A DNA stretch of 41,846 bases from Paracoccaceae bacterium (GCA_021296235.1 JAGWAS010000018.1:36513-78358); one strand, 5' to 3'; shown: positions 17,667-27,302, counted from the stretch's first letter. Numbers and translations: made by a program. The notes: generated by a model from the letters alone, not told the origin.

Positions 17667-18659
17667 GTGAAGGCAGTCAATTTTCCCGGGAAAGGCCAGG
17701 TCGAATTTTGCGACTTGCCCGACCCTGAACCTGGTTCCGGAGAAGTTGTAATCCGCGTGCGTGCCAGTGGCCTTTGCCACACTGACATCGAGATTATGCG
17801 GGGCAACTACGGAACTTCCGCTTTCCCGGTCGTTCCCGGCCATGAATTTGCGGGTGAAATTGTTGGGATCGGACCGGAGGTTTCTGGCCTGAATCTGGGC
17901 GATTGCGTCGTGGTGGACCCGAACTTCGAATGCGGCACCTGCCAAGCATGTCGCCGCGGCTGGGCACACCTGTGCAATTCCCTGGGTGCCTACGGTGTCA
18001 CAGTCAATGGCGGATTTGCCGAGATGTGCACGGTGCGCGCCGGCGCAGTATATCCAATCGGAAACATGGGTTTCTCCCTGGCTGCGCTTGCCGAACCAAT
18101 GGGCTGCGTTCTTAACGGCCTCTCGCCGCTGGCGGGCCGGGTGATTGAGCGCGCGGTCATTTTCGGGGCTGGTCCGATGGGACTGTTGATGGGTTTGGCA
18201 TTAAGGAACCGGGGCACGGATGAGGTGATCGTGATCGACATCGACGAACGCCGATTGCAATTTGCCGGAAACAGCGGCCTAACGCCCCTTCTTGCAGGGC
18301 CGGACACTGACGACAAGTTGCGCCAGGCGTGCGATCTCTCGGTCGATGCCACGGGGGTTCCCGCCGTAGCTGCTTCGCTTGTCGACTTCATCACAAACGG
18401 GGGAGCAGCGCTCTTCTTCGGAGTCTGTCCACAGGACGCGCGCATTTCGATCTCACCTTTCGAGGTGTTCCGCCGTCAACTCTCACTGTTCGGCACCCAC
18501 TCACTCAATCACAACATACCGGACGCACTGGATACGCTGCGGGCCGCCGGTAAAGCGGCCGAACGGGTCGTAACACATCTGCTGCCGCTCAAGGATGTTT
18601 CCGAAATCATCTCAGGTCAAGTGCCGCGGGGGAGCATGAAAGTGCAGGTAACGATTTGA
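17667..18659 (+). CDS. Zinc-dependent medium-chain alcohol/polyol dehydrogenase
   Basis: This 330-residue medium-chain dehydrogenase carries catalytic-zinc residues Cys37 (GLCHTD) and His59-Glu60 (PGHEFAGE). The four structural-zinc cysteines are Cys89, 92, 95 and 103 (CGTCQACRRGWAHLC). The Rossmann motif is VIFGAGPMGLLMG. Relatives include sorbitol, arabinitol and threonine dehydrogenases. I chose the GTG at 17667 (M-K-A-V is the usual family start); a GTG at 17655 is also possible. It is the last gene of the polyol operon, 18 bases after the mannitol dehydrogenase, and could oxidise a second polyol taken up by the same transporter. Confidence 0.88.
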   Translation: MKAVNFPGKGQVEFCDLPDPEPGSGEVVIRVRASGLCHTDIEIMRGNYGTSAFPVVPGHEFAGEIVGIGPEVSGLNLGDCVVVDPNFECGTCQACRRGWAHLCNSLGAYGVTVNGGFAEMCTVRAGAVYPIGNMGFSLAALAEPMGCVLNGLSPLAGRVIERAVIFGAGPMGLLMGLALRNRGTDEVIVIDIDERRLQFAGNSGLTPLLAGPDTDDKLRQACDLSVDATGVPAVAASLVDFITNGGAALFFGVCPQDARISISPFEVFRRQLSLFGTHSLNHNIPDALDTLRAAGKAAERVVTHLLPLKDVSEIISGQVPRGSMKVQVTI

Positions 18660-19165
18660 GGTAAAAATTTGGGTCTGACTTCGACTGGCGTCGGTGTTCA
18701 ATTCCCTGAAATTGGGATGAGTGGATGGTTGCGGCTGTCAAGAATTTCTCAAATTGCATGATCCGCGGCCAGGGACGGACCCCGAAACAAACGGAGCTCA
18801 TGCTTTCGGCTGCAACCTGTTGCCGACTCAATTTCGTCCAATATGTGCGACTTGCCTAAGCGCTCCGCCTCAACATGGCGCTGGCACAAAATCTCAAGTC
18901 ATTCCTTGCGCGCTGACATGCTGAGTTTCCTCATTCATCTTCTCCCAAAAAAACACCCGGCTTCGGCAACATCCCCGATGTGGCGGCGCGACCTGGCCCC
19001 CATTCGACACTCGGAACTGGTTGTAATTGCTGTGATCCCGCAATCAGAAAATTGGTGCCGTCTTCACGCTCCCGCTTTGACTGTTTGCACCTCCCACATG
19101 CGCCGTTTCCGCAAGAACATCCAGCAGTGCCCTGCGCGCAACCATCGGGTCGTTCCTTCATTTGG
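18660..19165. other. Convergent intergenic region, no recognised gene
   Basis: About 505 bases between the polyol operon and the converging oxidoreductase gene. Several short frames exist on both strands but none resembles a known family or has a good start. I see no strong hairpin with a T-run. Confidence 0.4.
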
Positions 19166-20269
19166 TCAGGAGTTCAGCCAAACCCAAGCGGAATTGGAAC
19201 TTGAAGACTCCACACATGCCTCAATGAACTCCATCCCGGCAAGACCGTCCGAGACCGTCGGAAGCAGGCTGCCGGAAACGTTTTCTCCGGACCGGATCAG
19301 GGCTGCGGCCTCCCGGTAGACCGTGGCAAATCCTTCAAGATAACCTTCAGGATGTCCTCCGGGAATTCGGCTGACGGCATTGGCCGGTTCCGTTGCACCC
19401 GCACCGGCGCGCGTAAGCAACTGTTTGGGATTTCCAAACCTCGTGTACGTCATGAGGTTGGGGTTTTCCTGACACCATTCCAGCCCCCCAATCTCGCCGA
19501 ACACCCGCAGCCGCATGCCGTTTTCGTTGCCGACGGCAACCTGACTGGCCCAAAGCATGCCTTTGGCACCGCCATCAAATCGCAAAAGAACCTGAACATT
19601 GTCATCCAGCCGCCGCCCTTCGACAAAGGAGTCAAGATCCGCCGCAACAGAGACCGGACGCAATCCGGTTACGAAACAGGCAAGATTGAACGCATGCGTG
19701 CCGATATCACCGACACAGCCTCCAGCCCCGGAACGCGCAGGGTCGGTTCGCCCAGGTTCCGTCAACCAATCCTGCGCGTACTCGGCTTGGATGACGCGTA
19801 TCCGCCCCAAATCTCCCTTCGCAACCATGTCCCGCGCCTGCCGGATCATCGGATATGCCGTATAGTTGTGCGTCAGGATGAATGTTTTGCCTGATGCCTC
19901 CACCGCGGCCACGACGGCCTTGGCATCATCAAGGGTTGCCGACAGCGGCTTGTCGCAGATCACATGGATTCCCGCCTCAAGGAACGCAATTGCGGGACCT
20001 GCGTGCAAATGATTGGGGGTAACGATCGAAACGGCGTCGATGCCGTCGCTCCGCCGAGCCTCCGCAGTCGCCATCCTCCGGAAGTCCGAATAGCTGCGGT
20101 CGGGGTCCAATCCGAGTTCAACCGCCGAGGCGGATGCACGGGCGGGGTCGGACGAAAGAGCACCGGCAACCAGTTCCCAATCACCGTCAAGACGGGATGC
20201 AATTCTGTGCACGGCTCCAATGAACGCGCCTTGGCCGCCACCAACCATTCCCAGCTTGAGTGGTTTCAT
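19166..20269 (-). CDS. Gfo/Idh/MocA family oxidoreductase
   Basis: This NAD(P)-dependent oxidoreductase of 367 residues probably acts on a sugar, inositol or sugar acid. The Rossmann motif GMVGGGQGAFIG is near the N-terminus. SIVTPNHLHAGPAIAFLEAGIHVICDKPLS carries the family's EKP-like motif (here DKP). GAGGCVGDIGTHAFNL carries the conserved GD..H segment that positions the catalytic His. Its start overlaps the end of the upstream isomerase-like gene by four bases (ATGA), so the two are co-translated. The protein ends in a serine-rich tail. The substrate cannot be deduced. Confidence 0.9.
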   Translation of the reverse strand: MKPLKLGMVGGGQGAFIGAVHRIASRLDGDWELVAGALSSDPARASASAVELGLDPDRSYSDFRRMATAEARRSDGIDAVSIVTPNHLHAGPAIAFLEAGIHVICDKPLSATLDDAKAVVAAVEASGKTFILTHNYTAYPMIRQARDMVAKGDLGRIRVIQAEYAQDWLTEPGRTDPARSGAGGCVGDIGTHAFNLACFVTGLRPVSVAADLDSFVEGRRLDDNVQVLLRFDGGAKGMLWASQVAVGNENGMRLRVFGEIGGLEWCQENPNLMTYTRFGNPKQLLTRAGAGATEPANAVSRIPGGHPEGYLEGFATVYREAAALIRSGENVSGSLLPTVSDGLAGMEFIEACVESSSSNSAWVWLNS

Positions 20270-21327
20270 CTATCCAGACCCAGCATGTTTCGGAGTTGCG
20301 CCCGGTCGGTATCTCCGCCGGCGAAGTCATCAAACGCCTTGTCAGTAGTCCCAATGATGTGGCCGTCGATGAACGGAGCCCCCTCGGCCGCGCCCTGTTC
20401 GGGTGATTTCAGGCAGCACTCCCATTCAAGCACGGCCCAGCCATCATAGCCGTACTGGGCCAATTTCGAGAAAATCGAGGCAAAGTCAACTTGGCCATCG
20501 CCCAGTGAACGAAACCGGCCGGCACGTTCTGTCCAGCCTGCGTAACCGGAATAGACGCCCTGACGCGCTGTTGGGTTGAATTCGGCGTCCTTGACGTGAA
20601 AGGCGCAAATCCGGTCATGGTAGAGGTCGATGAAACCGACATAGTCAAGTTGCTGCAACAGGAAATGGGAAGGGTCATAGTTGATTCGTGCCCGCTCATG
20701 ACCGTCCACCGCCTCCAGAAATAGTTCATAGGTATGTCCGTCGAACACATCCTCTCCAGGATGAATCTCGAACCCAATATCGACGCCCTGATTGTCATGA
20801 GCATCAAGTATTGGCTTCCACCGGCGTCCAAGCTCTTCGAATGCCTCCGCAATCAGGCCTGGAGGCCGCTGTGGCCAAGGGTAAAGGTATGGAAACGCCA
20901 GAGATCCGGTGAATGAGACCGTGGTGTCAAGACCAAGCCGGCGTGCCGCAATCGCCCCCTTGTGCAGTTGATCGACCGCCCAAGCCTGACGGGCTTCCGG
21001 ATTGCCGTGAACCGTTTTCGGAGCGAATGCATCAAATGCTGGATCGTATGCGGGGTGGACCGCCACCAATTGTCCCTGAAGGTGCGTTGACAATTCGCTG
21101 ATGGCAACCCCGGCGTCACTGCAAGTGCCCTTAACATCATCGCAGTAGGTCTGACTCTCCGCAGCCTTGTCGAGATCGAAAAGTCTTTTGTCGAATGATG
21201 GCAATTGGACCGAAGCATACCCGAGCGAGGCCGCCCAGCCAGCCATTCCGGCCAAGCTGTCGAATGGCGCATCGTCCCCTGCAAACTGGGCGAGGAAAAT
21301 GCCTGATCCCTTCATTGTCGTTGACAT
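20266..21327 (-). CDS. Sugar phosphate isomerase/epimerase (AP endonuclease 2-like TIM barrel)
   Basis: This 353-residue protein belongs to the xylose-isomerase-like TIM-barrel family (IolE/hydroxypyruvate isomerase relatives). Metal-site features seen are FEIHPGEDVFDGHTYE, INYDPSHFLLQQ, CAFHVKDAEF and a final LEWE segment, supplying the Glu-Asp-His-Glu set typical of these enzymes. The ATG at 21327 has AAGGAG eight bases upstream. It is followed by a Gfo/Idh oxidoreductase with a four-base overlap, a common partnership in inositol and sugar-acid interconversion. It is likely to isomerise or epimerise the oxidoreductase product. Confidence 0.88.
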   Translation of the reverse strand: MSTTMKGSGIFLAQFAGDDAPFDSLAGMAGWAASLGYASVQLPSFDKRLFDLDKAAESQTYCDDVKGTCSDAGVAISELSTHLQGQLVAVHPAYDPAFDAFAPKTVHGNPEARQAWAVDQLHKGAIAARRLGLDTTVSFTGSLAFPYLYPWPQRPPGLIAEAFEELGRRWKPILDAHDNQGVDIGFEIHPGEDVFDGHTYELFLEAVDGHERARINYDPSHFLLQQLDYVGFIDLYHDRICAFHVKDAEFNPTARQGVYSGYAGWTERAGRFRSLGDGQVDFASIFSKLAQYGYDGWAVLEWECCLKSPEQGAAEGAPFIDGHIIGTTDKAFDDFAGGDTDRAQLRNMLGLDR

Positions 21328-22061
21328 TGATTGCTCCTTTGTGCCGACCTCGTCTCATTGTTTCAAATCGCCGAGTTCTGTTCTTCATTTCGTGCCCTGC
21401 CCATGAGGACTGCACACGATCCGGCAGTGTCCGGTCAAGATGTTCTGTGCAGGAACTATCCAACCTGAATTTATGCCCTGATGGAGGGCTAAGTGTGCTG
21501 GAGTCGGTTGATGGCCTGCTGACCGCAGATTGGTCAATTCAGCCTTTCCCGCCATACTCCAATGCGAAATTCGGTGTTGCGGTTGCGTTGAGCGGTTCAA
21601 TTCGACAGGCGAGTTGAATGGCTCCAACCATTTTCAATTCCGTTAATTGATGCTGTCCAAAGTCAATCGGTCGCTTGGGGACCAGTTTGAGTTCAACTGC
21701 GTTCGTCATTTGGCGGGAAATCCGAACTGATCGATGATCGCCTGTCGAGGCTTGGTTGTTGGCAACATATTCGGCATTTGTCGCAATTTGCGGGAGTTAA
21801 CTTGGCTGCAGCAAAGACTTCTGCTTTACCAGTGTTGAATTCAGGAAATTCTGCTCCTTGGGTTCTGGCACACCGGTGCGGATCTTGAACTGCGGTTAGT
21901 TCCTACGCTTCGGACTTGATGGTCGAACCAGGATCCCTGATGGTTGCCGGTTGGGCTCAACATTGAATGAGGATCTGTTTTCGACATATTGACACAAGCC
22001 CGACCAAAACACGTACAACAGATGTCGGCACCACAATCCCAACGATGCAAAGGCGGGTTTC
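21328..22061. other. Long divergent regulatory region between two isomerase/oxidoreductase pairs
   Basis: This 734-base gap separates two divergent operons. Frames on both strands here are short and unlike known proteins. Two promoters facing outward are expected; a candidate for the rightward one is listed separately. No regulator gene is present in the gap or beside either operon. Confidence 0.45.
21989..22019 (+). promoter_or_regulatory. Candidate promoter of the rightward isomerase/oxidoreductase operon
   Basis: A perfect -35 hexamer TTGACA (21989-21994) is followed by weak -10 candidates, CGTACA at 22012 (17-base spacer) or TACAAC at 22014 (19-base spacer). The start codon is about 45 bases downstream. 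Visual match only. Confidence 0.35.
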
Positions 22062-22805
22062 ATGCAGGAATATTCCTATCAGCTGTACTCATCGCGGAAG
22101 TTCGGCCCGCTTCGCAACACACTGAGGATGGTGGCCGACGCCGGCTATTCTGAAGTTGAGTGTTTTGGTGACCTGATTTCGAGCTCTGATCTTGCCAAGG
22201 GGCTTGCCGAAACCGGGCTGAGGATGCCGACGGCTCATGTCAGCCTGGAGGCTGTTGAATCCGATCCCGGGAGCATTGTTGAACTGGCGAGGAATCTGGG
22301 CGTCAAACAGGTTTATGCACCCTATCTGATGCCCGAAGACCGCCCGACATCTTCCGCCGGTTGGTCCGAATTTGGCCAACGGTTGGCAACCGCGGGCAAG
22401 CCGCTGTTCGAAGCGGGATTGAGTTTCGGCTGGCACAACCATGATTTCGAGTTCTGCCCATGCAGTGATGGTCGCATGCCGATTGAATGCCTGCTGGGGG
22501 CCGATGAGAGGTTGCTGCTTGAATTGGACATTGCTTGGATTCAGGTTGCGGGCCAAGACCCTTTGGTTTGGATCGACCACTTCAAACAGAGGCTCGGTGC
22601 TGTTCACGTGAAGGATATTGCATCGGAGGAAAGCGGTGGGGACGAGGATGGTTGGGCCGATGTGGGTTACGGTGTGATGGACTGGAAGGCCCTTTCCGCC
22701 GCCGTTGATCGAAGCGCCGCCCGCCACAGGGTCATGGAGCATGACAATCCAAATGATGACCGCCGCTTTGCCGAGCGTTCGATTGCATCGGCACGGGATT
22801 TCTGA
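22062..22805 (+). CDS. Sugar phosphate isomerase/epimerase family protein (TIM barrel)
   Basis: This 247-residue protein is a short member of the same TIM-barrel fold as the leftward isomerase. Seen are an N-terminal YSYQLYSSRKFGPL strand, FGWHNHDFEF, LELDIAWIQVAGQDP and GAVHVKDI, which provide metal-binding His, Glu and Asp residues. A final VMEHDNP carries the last conserved Glu/His region. It ends ten bases before a Gfo/Idh oxidoreductase on the same strand. It is not a close duplicate of the leftward protein (353 residues). Substrate unknown. Confidence 0.87.
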   Translation: MQEYSYQLYSSRKFGPLRNTLRMVADAGYSEVECFGDLISSSDLAKGLAETGLRMPTAHVSLEAVESDPGSIVELARNLGVKQVYAPYLMPEDRPTSSAGWSEFGQRLATAGKPLFEAGLSFGWHNHDFEFCPCSDGRMPIECLLGADERLLLELDIAWIQVAGQDPLVWIDHFKQRLGAVHVKDIASEESGGDEDGWADVGYGVMDWKALSAAVDRSAARHRVMEHDNPNDDRRFAERSIASARDF

Positions 22806-22815
22806 AGGCAGGCAA

Positions 22816-23952
22816 ATGGGCGCATTGGGAATTGGAATAATCGGTTGCGGCAACATTTCTGCAGCCTACCTCAAGCTGTTGCCGCGGTTTGCCGGGCTGG
22901 AGGTTCGGGCCGTTGCCGACATCAACGCTGATGCGGCAAGAGGTCGCGGTCAGGAGTTCGGAATACCGGCACTTTCCACCGATGACCTGCTGACTTCCGA
23001 CGGAATCGATATTGTTGTCAATCTGACGGTGCCGGAGGCACATTATCGGGTCTCAAGACAGATTCTTGATGCCGGAAAGCACGTCTACACCGAAAAGCCG
23101 CTGACAATGACGCTTGAGGAAGGCTTAGCCCTTCAGAGATTGGCAACCGAACGCAACCTTCGCATCGGGTCGGCTCCCGACACCTTTCTTGGCGGCGTGC
23201 ATCAGCAGGCGAGGGCATGCATTGATGGTGGGCTGATTGGTGAAGTTGTGGCGGGAACAGCTCATTTCATGAACCGCGGCATGGAAAACTGGCACCCGAA
23301 TCCGGATTTCTTCTTCCTGCCCGGTGGAGGCCCCATTCTGGACATGGGCCCCTACTACATCACCAACCTGATTCAGTTGATCGGTCCAATCAAACGCGTC
23401 GTTGCGCTCGCAACGGCAACCTTTCCGACCCGAACCATTGGAACCGATGGCTCCCGTAAGGGAGAAGTCATCCCAGTCAAGACACCAACAAACATTCATG
23501 CATTGCTCGAGTTCACCTCGGGTGCCACGATTACCCTTTCGGCAAGTTGGGATATCTGCGCGCACCGGCACTCCAGCATGGAACTTTACGGAACAGAGGG
23601 AACATTGTTCGTGCCCGACCCGAACTTCTTTGGTGGTTCGTTGGATCATGCCGGGCGAAATGGGAGAACCGCTACTGTTGAGAACTGGGCTCATCCATTC
23701 GGAATGCCAAACGAACCGCATTCCAAATTGGGAACTCTGGCGAATTACCGGTCTGCCGGAATTGCCGACATGGCTCTTGCCATAACCGAGAAAAGGCCGC
23801 ATCGCTGTTCACTTGAAATGGCCCTTCATGCAGTCGATGCCGTTTCCTCGATTCTCCGGTCGGCACACGAGAATGCCTGGATCGAGCTTTCAACCGATTG
23901 CCGCCGTCCTGAACCACTCAATGCAGAGGCAGCGCAGGCATTTTTGGCGTAA
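22816..23952 (+). CDS. Gfo/Idh/MocA family oxidoreductase
   Basis: This 378-residue oxidoreductase starts MGALGIGIIGCGNISAAYL, the NAD(P)-binding Rossmann motif. The family EKP motif is in HVYTEKPLTMTLEEG, and GGGPILDMGPYYITNLIQL carries the conserved D-M-G-P-Y-Y region with the catalytic-site Tyr in place of the more usual His. The frame is open to 22705 inside the previous gene, but the ATG at 22816 with GAAGGCAGG upstream is the natural start. Together with the isomerase before it, it probably interconverts a sugar or cyclitol. No transporter gene accompanies the pair. Confidence 0.9.
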   Translation: MGALGIGIIGCGNISAAYLKLLPRFAGLEVRAVADINADAARGRGQEFGIPALSTDDLLTSDGIDIVVNLTVPEAHYRVSRQILDAGKHVYTEKPLTMTLEEGLALQRLATERNLRIGSAPDTFLGGVHQQARACIDGGLIGEVVAGTAHFMNRGMENWHPNPDFFFLPGGGPILDMGPYYITNLIQLIGPIKRVVALATATFPTRTIGTDGSRKGEVIPVKTPTNIHALLEFTSGATITLSASWDICAHRHSSMELYGTEGTLFVPDPNFFGGSLDHAGRNGRTATVENWAHPFGMPNEPHSKLGTLANYRSAGIADMALAITEKRPHRCSLEMALHAVDAVSSILRSAHENAWIELSTDCRRPEPLNAEAAQAFLA

Positions 23953-24557
23953 CGTGGGATTGTTGGTCTTCAATCGTGCGGTCCGCGTATTCGAGGAAGC
24001 GGTTGATGCAATGGAAATGCAATCGTTGGCCAAGTGCGACCAACAGCAGGAAAATCGGTTGAAAGGCGACATCCGCCTCTCTTTGCGCACAACCTCTCGC
24101 ATCCAAACAGGATCGCCGAGAATTGGCGGGGCCTCAGCAAGCCCGGCAGGTCCAAAACAGAATTTCCTCCGCCATGTCGCAGATCGTCGGTGCCGGCCAA
24201 TCTTGGAGCGGCCAGGTTTGATCGATCAGATGGACGAATTATGCACGTCGCCACCGAATTGCCGGTGGTCGGGACCGGCGAATTTAGCCGCCCGGTTTTC
24301 AGCGACACCGAATTGCCTTTCGAACCCATCTTGACCGTACCGTGCGGCGAGCCAAGGTCAATGGTGCTCAACCATCAAGCAGGGCAATCAACTGTCAGAT
24401 TTAGGTGTGTGGAATATTGACGGGATCAAGGACCCGATCGTTGACGCCCGCATGACGTCTGCATATTGGAAAAGCCGCAAGCGGGCTGCGTCCAAAGGGA
24501 TCAGTTGATTGGCCAGCGTGCGGGCAATTGGGAGTAAAGGGTGGATCGGAGCGGATA
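23953..24557. other. Intergenic region without recognised gene
   Basis: About 600 bases. Overlapping frames on both strands (about 23970-24371 minus, 24034-24420 plus) reach 130 residues but match nothing I know and lack good ribosome-binding sites. I regard them as chance frames or traces of decayed sequence. Confidence 0.35.
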
Positions 24558-25598
24558 ATGTCCATGACAGTGTTCTTCGACGAAGCCCATAGGCAGCACT
24601 CGCCGAAGGGAGAACTCCACGGCGGGGAACTGGTCGAGCCATTTGAGCGACCGTCCCGGATTGACTTCATTCTCGATCGACTTGAACTGAAAGGGTTTTG
24701 TGACATTCGCCGCCCCGACCGGTTTGATCCGGCGCCCGTCTTCCAGCTGCACGATTCCGGATATCTGAATTTCCTGGAGACTGCTTGGGACGATTGGGTA
24801 AGGGAGGGGTTCAGTGGGGATCTCATTCCGACCACAATCCCGGCGCGCAGGATGCCTGCCAACCACTGTCCCGAAAACATCGACGGAAAGGCCGGATGGT
24901 ATGCGATGGCGGTTGAGACTTCAATCACCCAAGGAACTTGGGAGGCCGCAAAGGCATCCTGCGCTTCGGCACAATCGGCACTTCGTCACGTGTCATCCGG
25001 CGAGGCCGAATGTGCCTTCGCTCTTTGCCGCCCACCCGGGCATCATGCAATGAGGGATATGTTTGGCGGCTACTGTTTTGTCAACAACGCTGCTGTAGCT
25101 GCGCAGATGTTTCTTGACAGTGGTGCAGCACGGGTCGCCATCCTGGATATCGATTTTCATCATGGGAACGGAACACAGGACATATTCTATGATCGTTCTG
25201 ATGTCCTTTTCATTTCCCTTCATGGCCATCCCAAGCACGCATTTCCATACTATTCAGGTTATGCCGGCGAGGTCGGAACGGGCGATGGCAGCGGATACAA
25301 CCTGAATCTTCCCATGGGACCCGGAACGCAATATGACGAATGGTGCGGCGCATTGGAAACTGCGACCGGCCGCATCCGCGAATTCGGCGCCGATGCCTTG
25401 GTGGTGTCGCTGGGGGTCGATGCCTACAAGGATGATCCGATCAGTTTCTTCAGGTTGGAATCCAAGGATTTCATTGATTGCGGCCGCAGGATTTCCGGCT
25501 TGCGCCTGCCCACCGTCATTGTCATGGAGGGTGGATATGCGATCAATGAAATTGGTGTTAACGTTGTTGGTTTCCTGGAAGGATTTCTTGATAACTGA
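24558..25598 (+). CDS. Histone deacetylase-fold acetylpolyamine amidohydrolase
   Basis: This zinc amidohydrolase of the histone deacetylase superfamily has 346 residues, close to bacterial acetylpolyamine amidohydrolases (about 340). The catalytic His pair is in RPPGHHAMRDMFGGYCF (His162, His163). The zinc ligands are in LDIDFHHGNGTQDIFY (Asp199 and His201). A later Asp lies in SLGVDAYKDDP. It probably removes acetyl groups from acetylated polyamines or other small acetylamines. I chose the ATG at 24558, with GGAG about eight bases upstream, over the open frame from 24528. It stands alone, with gaps on both sides. Confidence 0.9.
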   Translation: MSMTVFFDEAHRQHSPKGELHGGELVEPFERPSRIDFILDRLELKGFCDIRRPDRFDPAPVFQLHDSGYLNFLETAWDDWVREGFSGDLIPTTIPARRMPANHCPENIDGKAGWYAMAVETSITQGTWEAAKASCASAQSALRHVSSGEAECAFALCRPPGHHAMRDMFGGYCFVNNAAVAAQMFLDSGAARVAILDIDFHHGNGTQDIFYDRSDVLFISLHGHPKHAFPYYSGYAGEVGTGDGSGYNLNLPMGPGTQYDEWCGALETATGRIREFGADALVVSLGVDAYKDDPISFFRLESKDFIDCGRRISGLRLPTVIVMEGGYAINEIGVNVVGFLEGFLDN

Positions 25599-25971
25599 GG
25601 CGGCAAAACCAAGAAACGCGCTGCATGAAACGTCAGGCACATCCGGTCGTTCATGTCCGCCATTTTTTTCCTCGAAATTCACTGAGTCGTTCCGAAAGGG
25701 CATCTGGCGGCTGGGCATGTTGAAATTCCCTGACATGCATTCGCCGCAACGATGCACCTCGCACATGCCCTCGGACAATTCCCGATTTGGGCGTCATTGC
25801 GCTCGCATTGGGTTGCCGGAAACTGAAGGATTCCGGGAACGCGCCCCAATGAACTCCAGTCCTCCGACATTGTCCCCCGTTGCAAGTATTGCGACTGCCG
25901 GACCTGGATGTCCCAACGGCATCGCCCTCGGGCGGATCCTTGAAAGCTCAAAATTGGCGGAGAATTCACTG
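25599..25971. other. Gap before the Sel1-repeat gene
   Basis: About 370 bases. The Sel1-repeat frame is open throughout, but the residues it would add have no family resemblance. An ATG at 25849 in that frame is the alternative start of the next gene. No hairpin terminator is evident after the amidohydrolase gene. Confidence 0.35.
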
Positions 25972-26811
25972 TTGGGAAGAGCAATTGCCGGCTTCAGCGG
26001 ATTCCTGGCCGCCCTCCTTCTGTGTCTTCCAAATTTCGCCCGTGCTGATTTTGAGGACGGATGGGTCGCTTATGTTGCCGGGAATTACAACTTCGCCTAC
26101 CAGGAGTGGCTCGCGCTGGCCGAGGAAGGTCACAGCGGAGCGCAACTGAACATTGGAGTTCTCCACGAAAAGGGGCTGGGGGTTCCGCAGGACGTCGTCA
26201 AGGCGATGCAGTGGTTCGAGAGAGCAGCTGAAGGTGGTGAATCGGCTGCGCTTCACAATATTGGAATCATTTACCGGGATGGGCGCGGGGTGCCGCAAGA
26301 TTTGGCTGAAGCCGCAAAGTGGTTCCTTAAGGCCGCCAAGAACGGTGACTCCCACGGACGGTTGCAGCTGGGATTGGCAACGATCGGCGGCCTTGGTGTT
26401 CCAAAGAATGTAGGGGACGGAGTCGAATTGATCCGAAAGGCGGCCAACGACAACAATCCTTCGGCAGCACTCGAACTGGGAACGATGTATCGGCAGGGTC
26501 GGCACATCAAACAGGATTCCGGCAAGGCTGTCGGTTGGTATGAGAATGCAGCCGCATCCGGCAGCGGTGCGGCCGCATATGCCTTGGGAACGATGTTCGC
26601 GGAGGGCGATGGTGCGGAGGTTGACCCGATTCGCGCCTATGCTTGGTTTTGGGTCGCAGCGCGCAGGGGGCACTCGGTGGCTGACCTTGCAGGCAGGATT
26701 GTCGCCGAATCCTTGCAGGAATCGGAACTCAAGACAGCTGAAGAACTTGGAATGGCCCTCATTCAGGGGCGTCGGTATGAGGATGTCCGACTCCTTATGA
26801 GCCGAAAGTGA
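25972..26811 (+). CDS. Exported Sel1-like repeat (TPR-related) protein
   Basis: Sel1-like repeats are alpha-helical scaffolds for protein-protein contact. This protein has about five to six consecutive repeats of roughly 36 residues, for example GAQLNIGVLHEKGLGVPQD then AALHNIGIIYRDGRGVPQD. A Sec signal peptide precedes them: GRAIAGFSGFLAALLLCLP with likely cleavage after NFARA. I prefer a TTG start at 25972 because GGAGA lies eight bases upstream and it puts the signal peptide at the very N-terminus (279 residues). The ATG at 25849 would add 41 residues in front of the signal, which is unlikely. Exported Sel1 proteins often take part in envelope functions; partner unknown. Confidence 0.83.
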   Translation: MGRAIAGFSGFLAALLLCLPNFARADFEDGWVAYVAGNYNFAYQEWLALAEEGHSGAQLNIGVLHEKGLGVPQDVVKAMQWFERAAEGGESAALHNIGIIYRDGRGVPQDLAEAAKWFLKAAKNGDSHGRLQLGLATIGGLGVPKNVGDGVELIRKAANDNNPSAALELGTMYRQGRHIKQDSGKAVGWYENAAASGSGAAAYALGTMFAEGDGAEVDPIRAYAWFWVAARRGHSVADLAGRIVAESLQESELKTAEELGMALIQGRRYEDVRLLMSRK

Positions 26812-26823
26812 AGCCGGGATCAG

Positions 26824-26842
26824 GGCATGGAACCGCCATGCC
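26824..26842. terminator. Weak hairpin between convergent genes
   Basis: GGCATGG (26824-26830) and CCATGCC (26836-26842) form a 7-bp stem with a five-base loop between the convergent Sel1-repeat and Rieske ferredoxin genes. No T-run follows on either strand, so a terminator role is uncertain. Confidence 0.25.
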
Positions 26843-26984
26843 GACCTGAGAGGAGAAGCAACGGTGCGTGGGCAGGATCACAACGAGAGCCAAGAGGAAT
26901 TCGGCGGATACGGATGCGGATCTCGGCATGGGGCACGGCCCAGATCAATCTGTTGGTTTGCAATCCAGTTTCAAACCGGCGGTG

Positions 26985-27302
26985 TCAGAGCATTGCCTGA
27001 ACCATTCCGTCCTTGACCCGGGCTTCAATCATCAGAAGTCTGCGCTTTGCCGGCAACGCCTTGGCTTCACCGGTTCGGGCGTCAAAGAGGCCTTGATGCA
27101 AGGGGCATTCGATGTGCTTCCCATCGAAGTAGCCATCACAGAGATTTGCCGCGCCGTGCGTGCATCTCGCCATGCTGACGAAAATTCCATCGACAGTGTC
27201 GTAGACCGCCAATTCCCTGGCACCGAACGCAACAGGCGTTACATCACCCGTTTCAAGCTCGGAAACGGCGATCAGATCCCGCCATGCACGTTCCTTTCTC
27301 AC
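26985..27302 (-). CDS. Rieske [2Fe-2S] ferredoxin
   Basis: This 105-residue soluble Rieske protein carries the cluster ligands Cys47-x-His49 and Cys66-x-x-His69 (CTHG and CPLH motifs), as in the ferredoxin components of oxygenases. Its start overlaps the end of the membrane desaturase gene by four bases, so the two are coupled and probably work together, the ferredoxin passing electrons to the diiron centre. No reductase gene is adjacent; electrons must come from elsewhere, possibly from a general ferredoxin reductase. Confidence 0.92.
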   Translation of the reverse strand: MRKERAWRDLIAVSELETGDVTPVAFGARELAVYDTVDGIFVSMARCTHGAANLCDGYFDGKHIECPLHQGLFDARTGEAKALPAKRRLLMIEARVKDGMVQAML

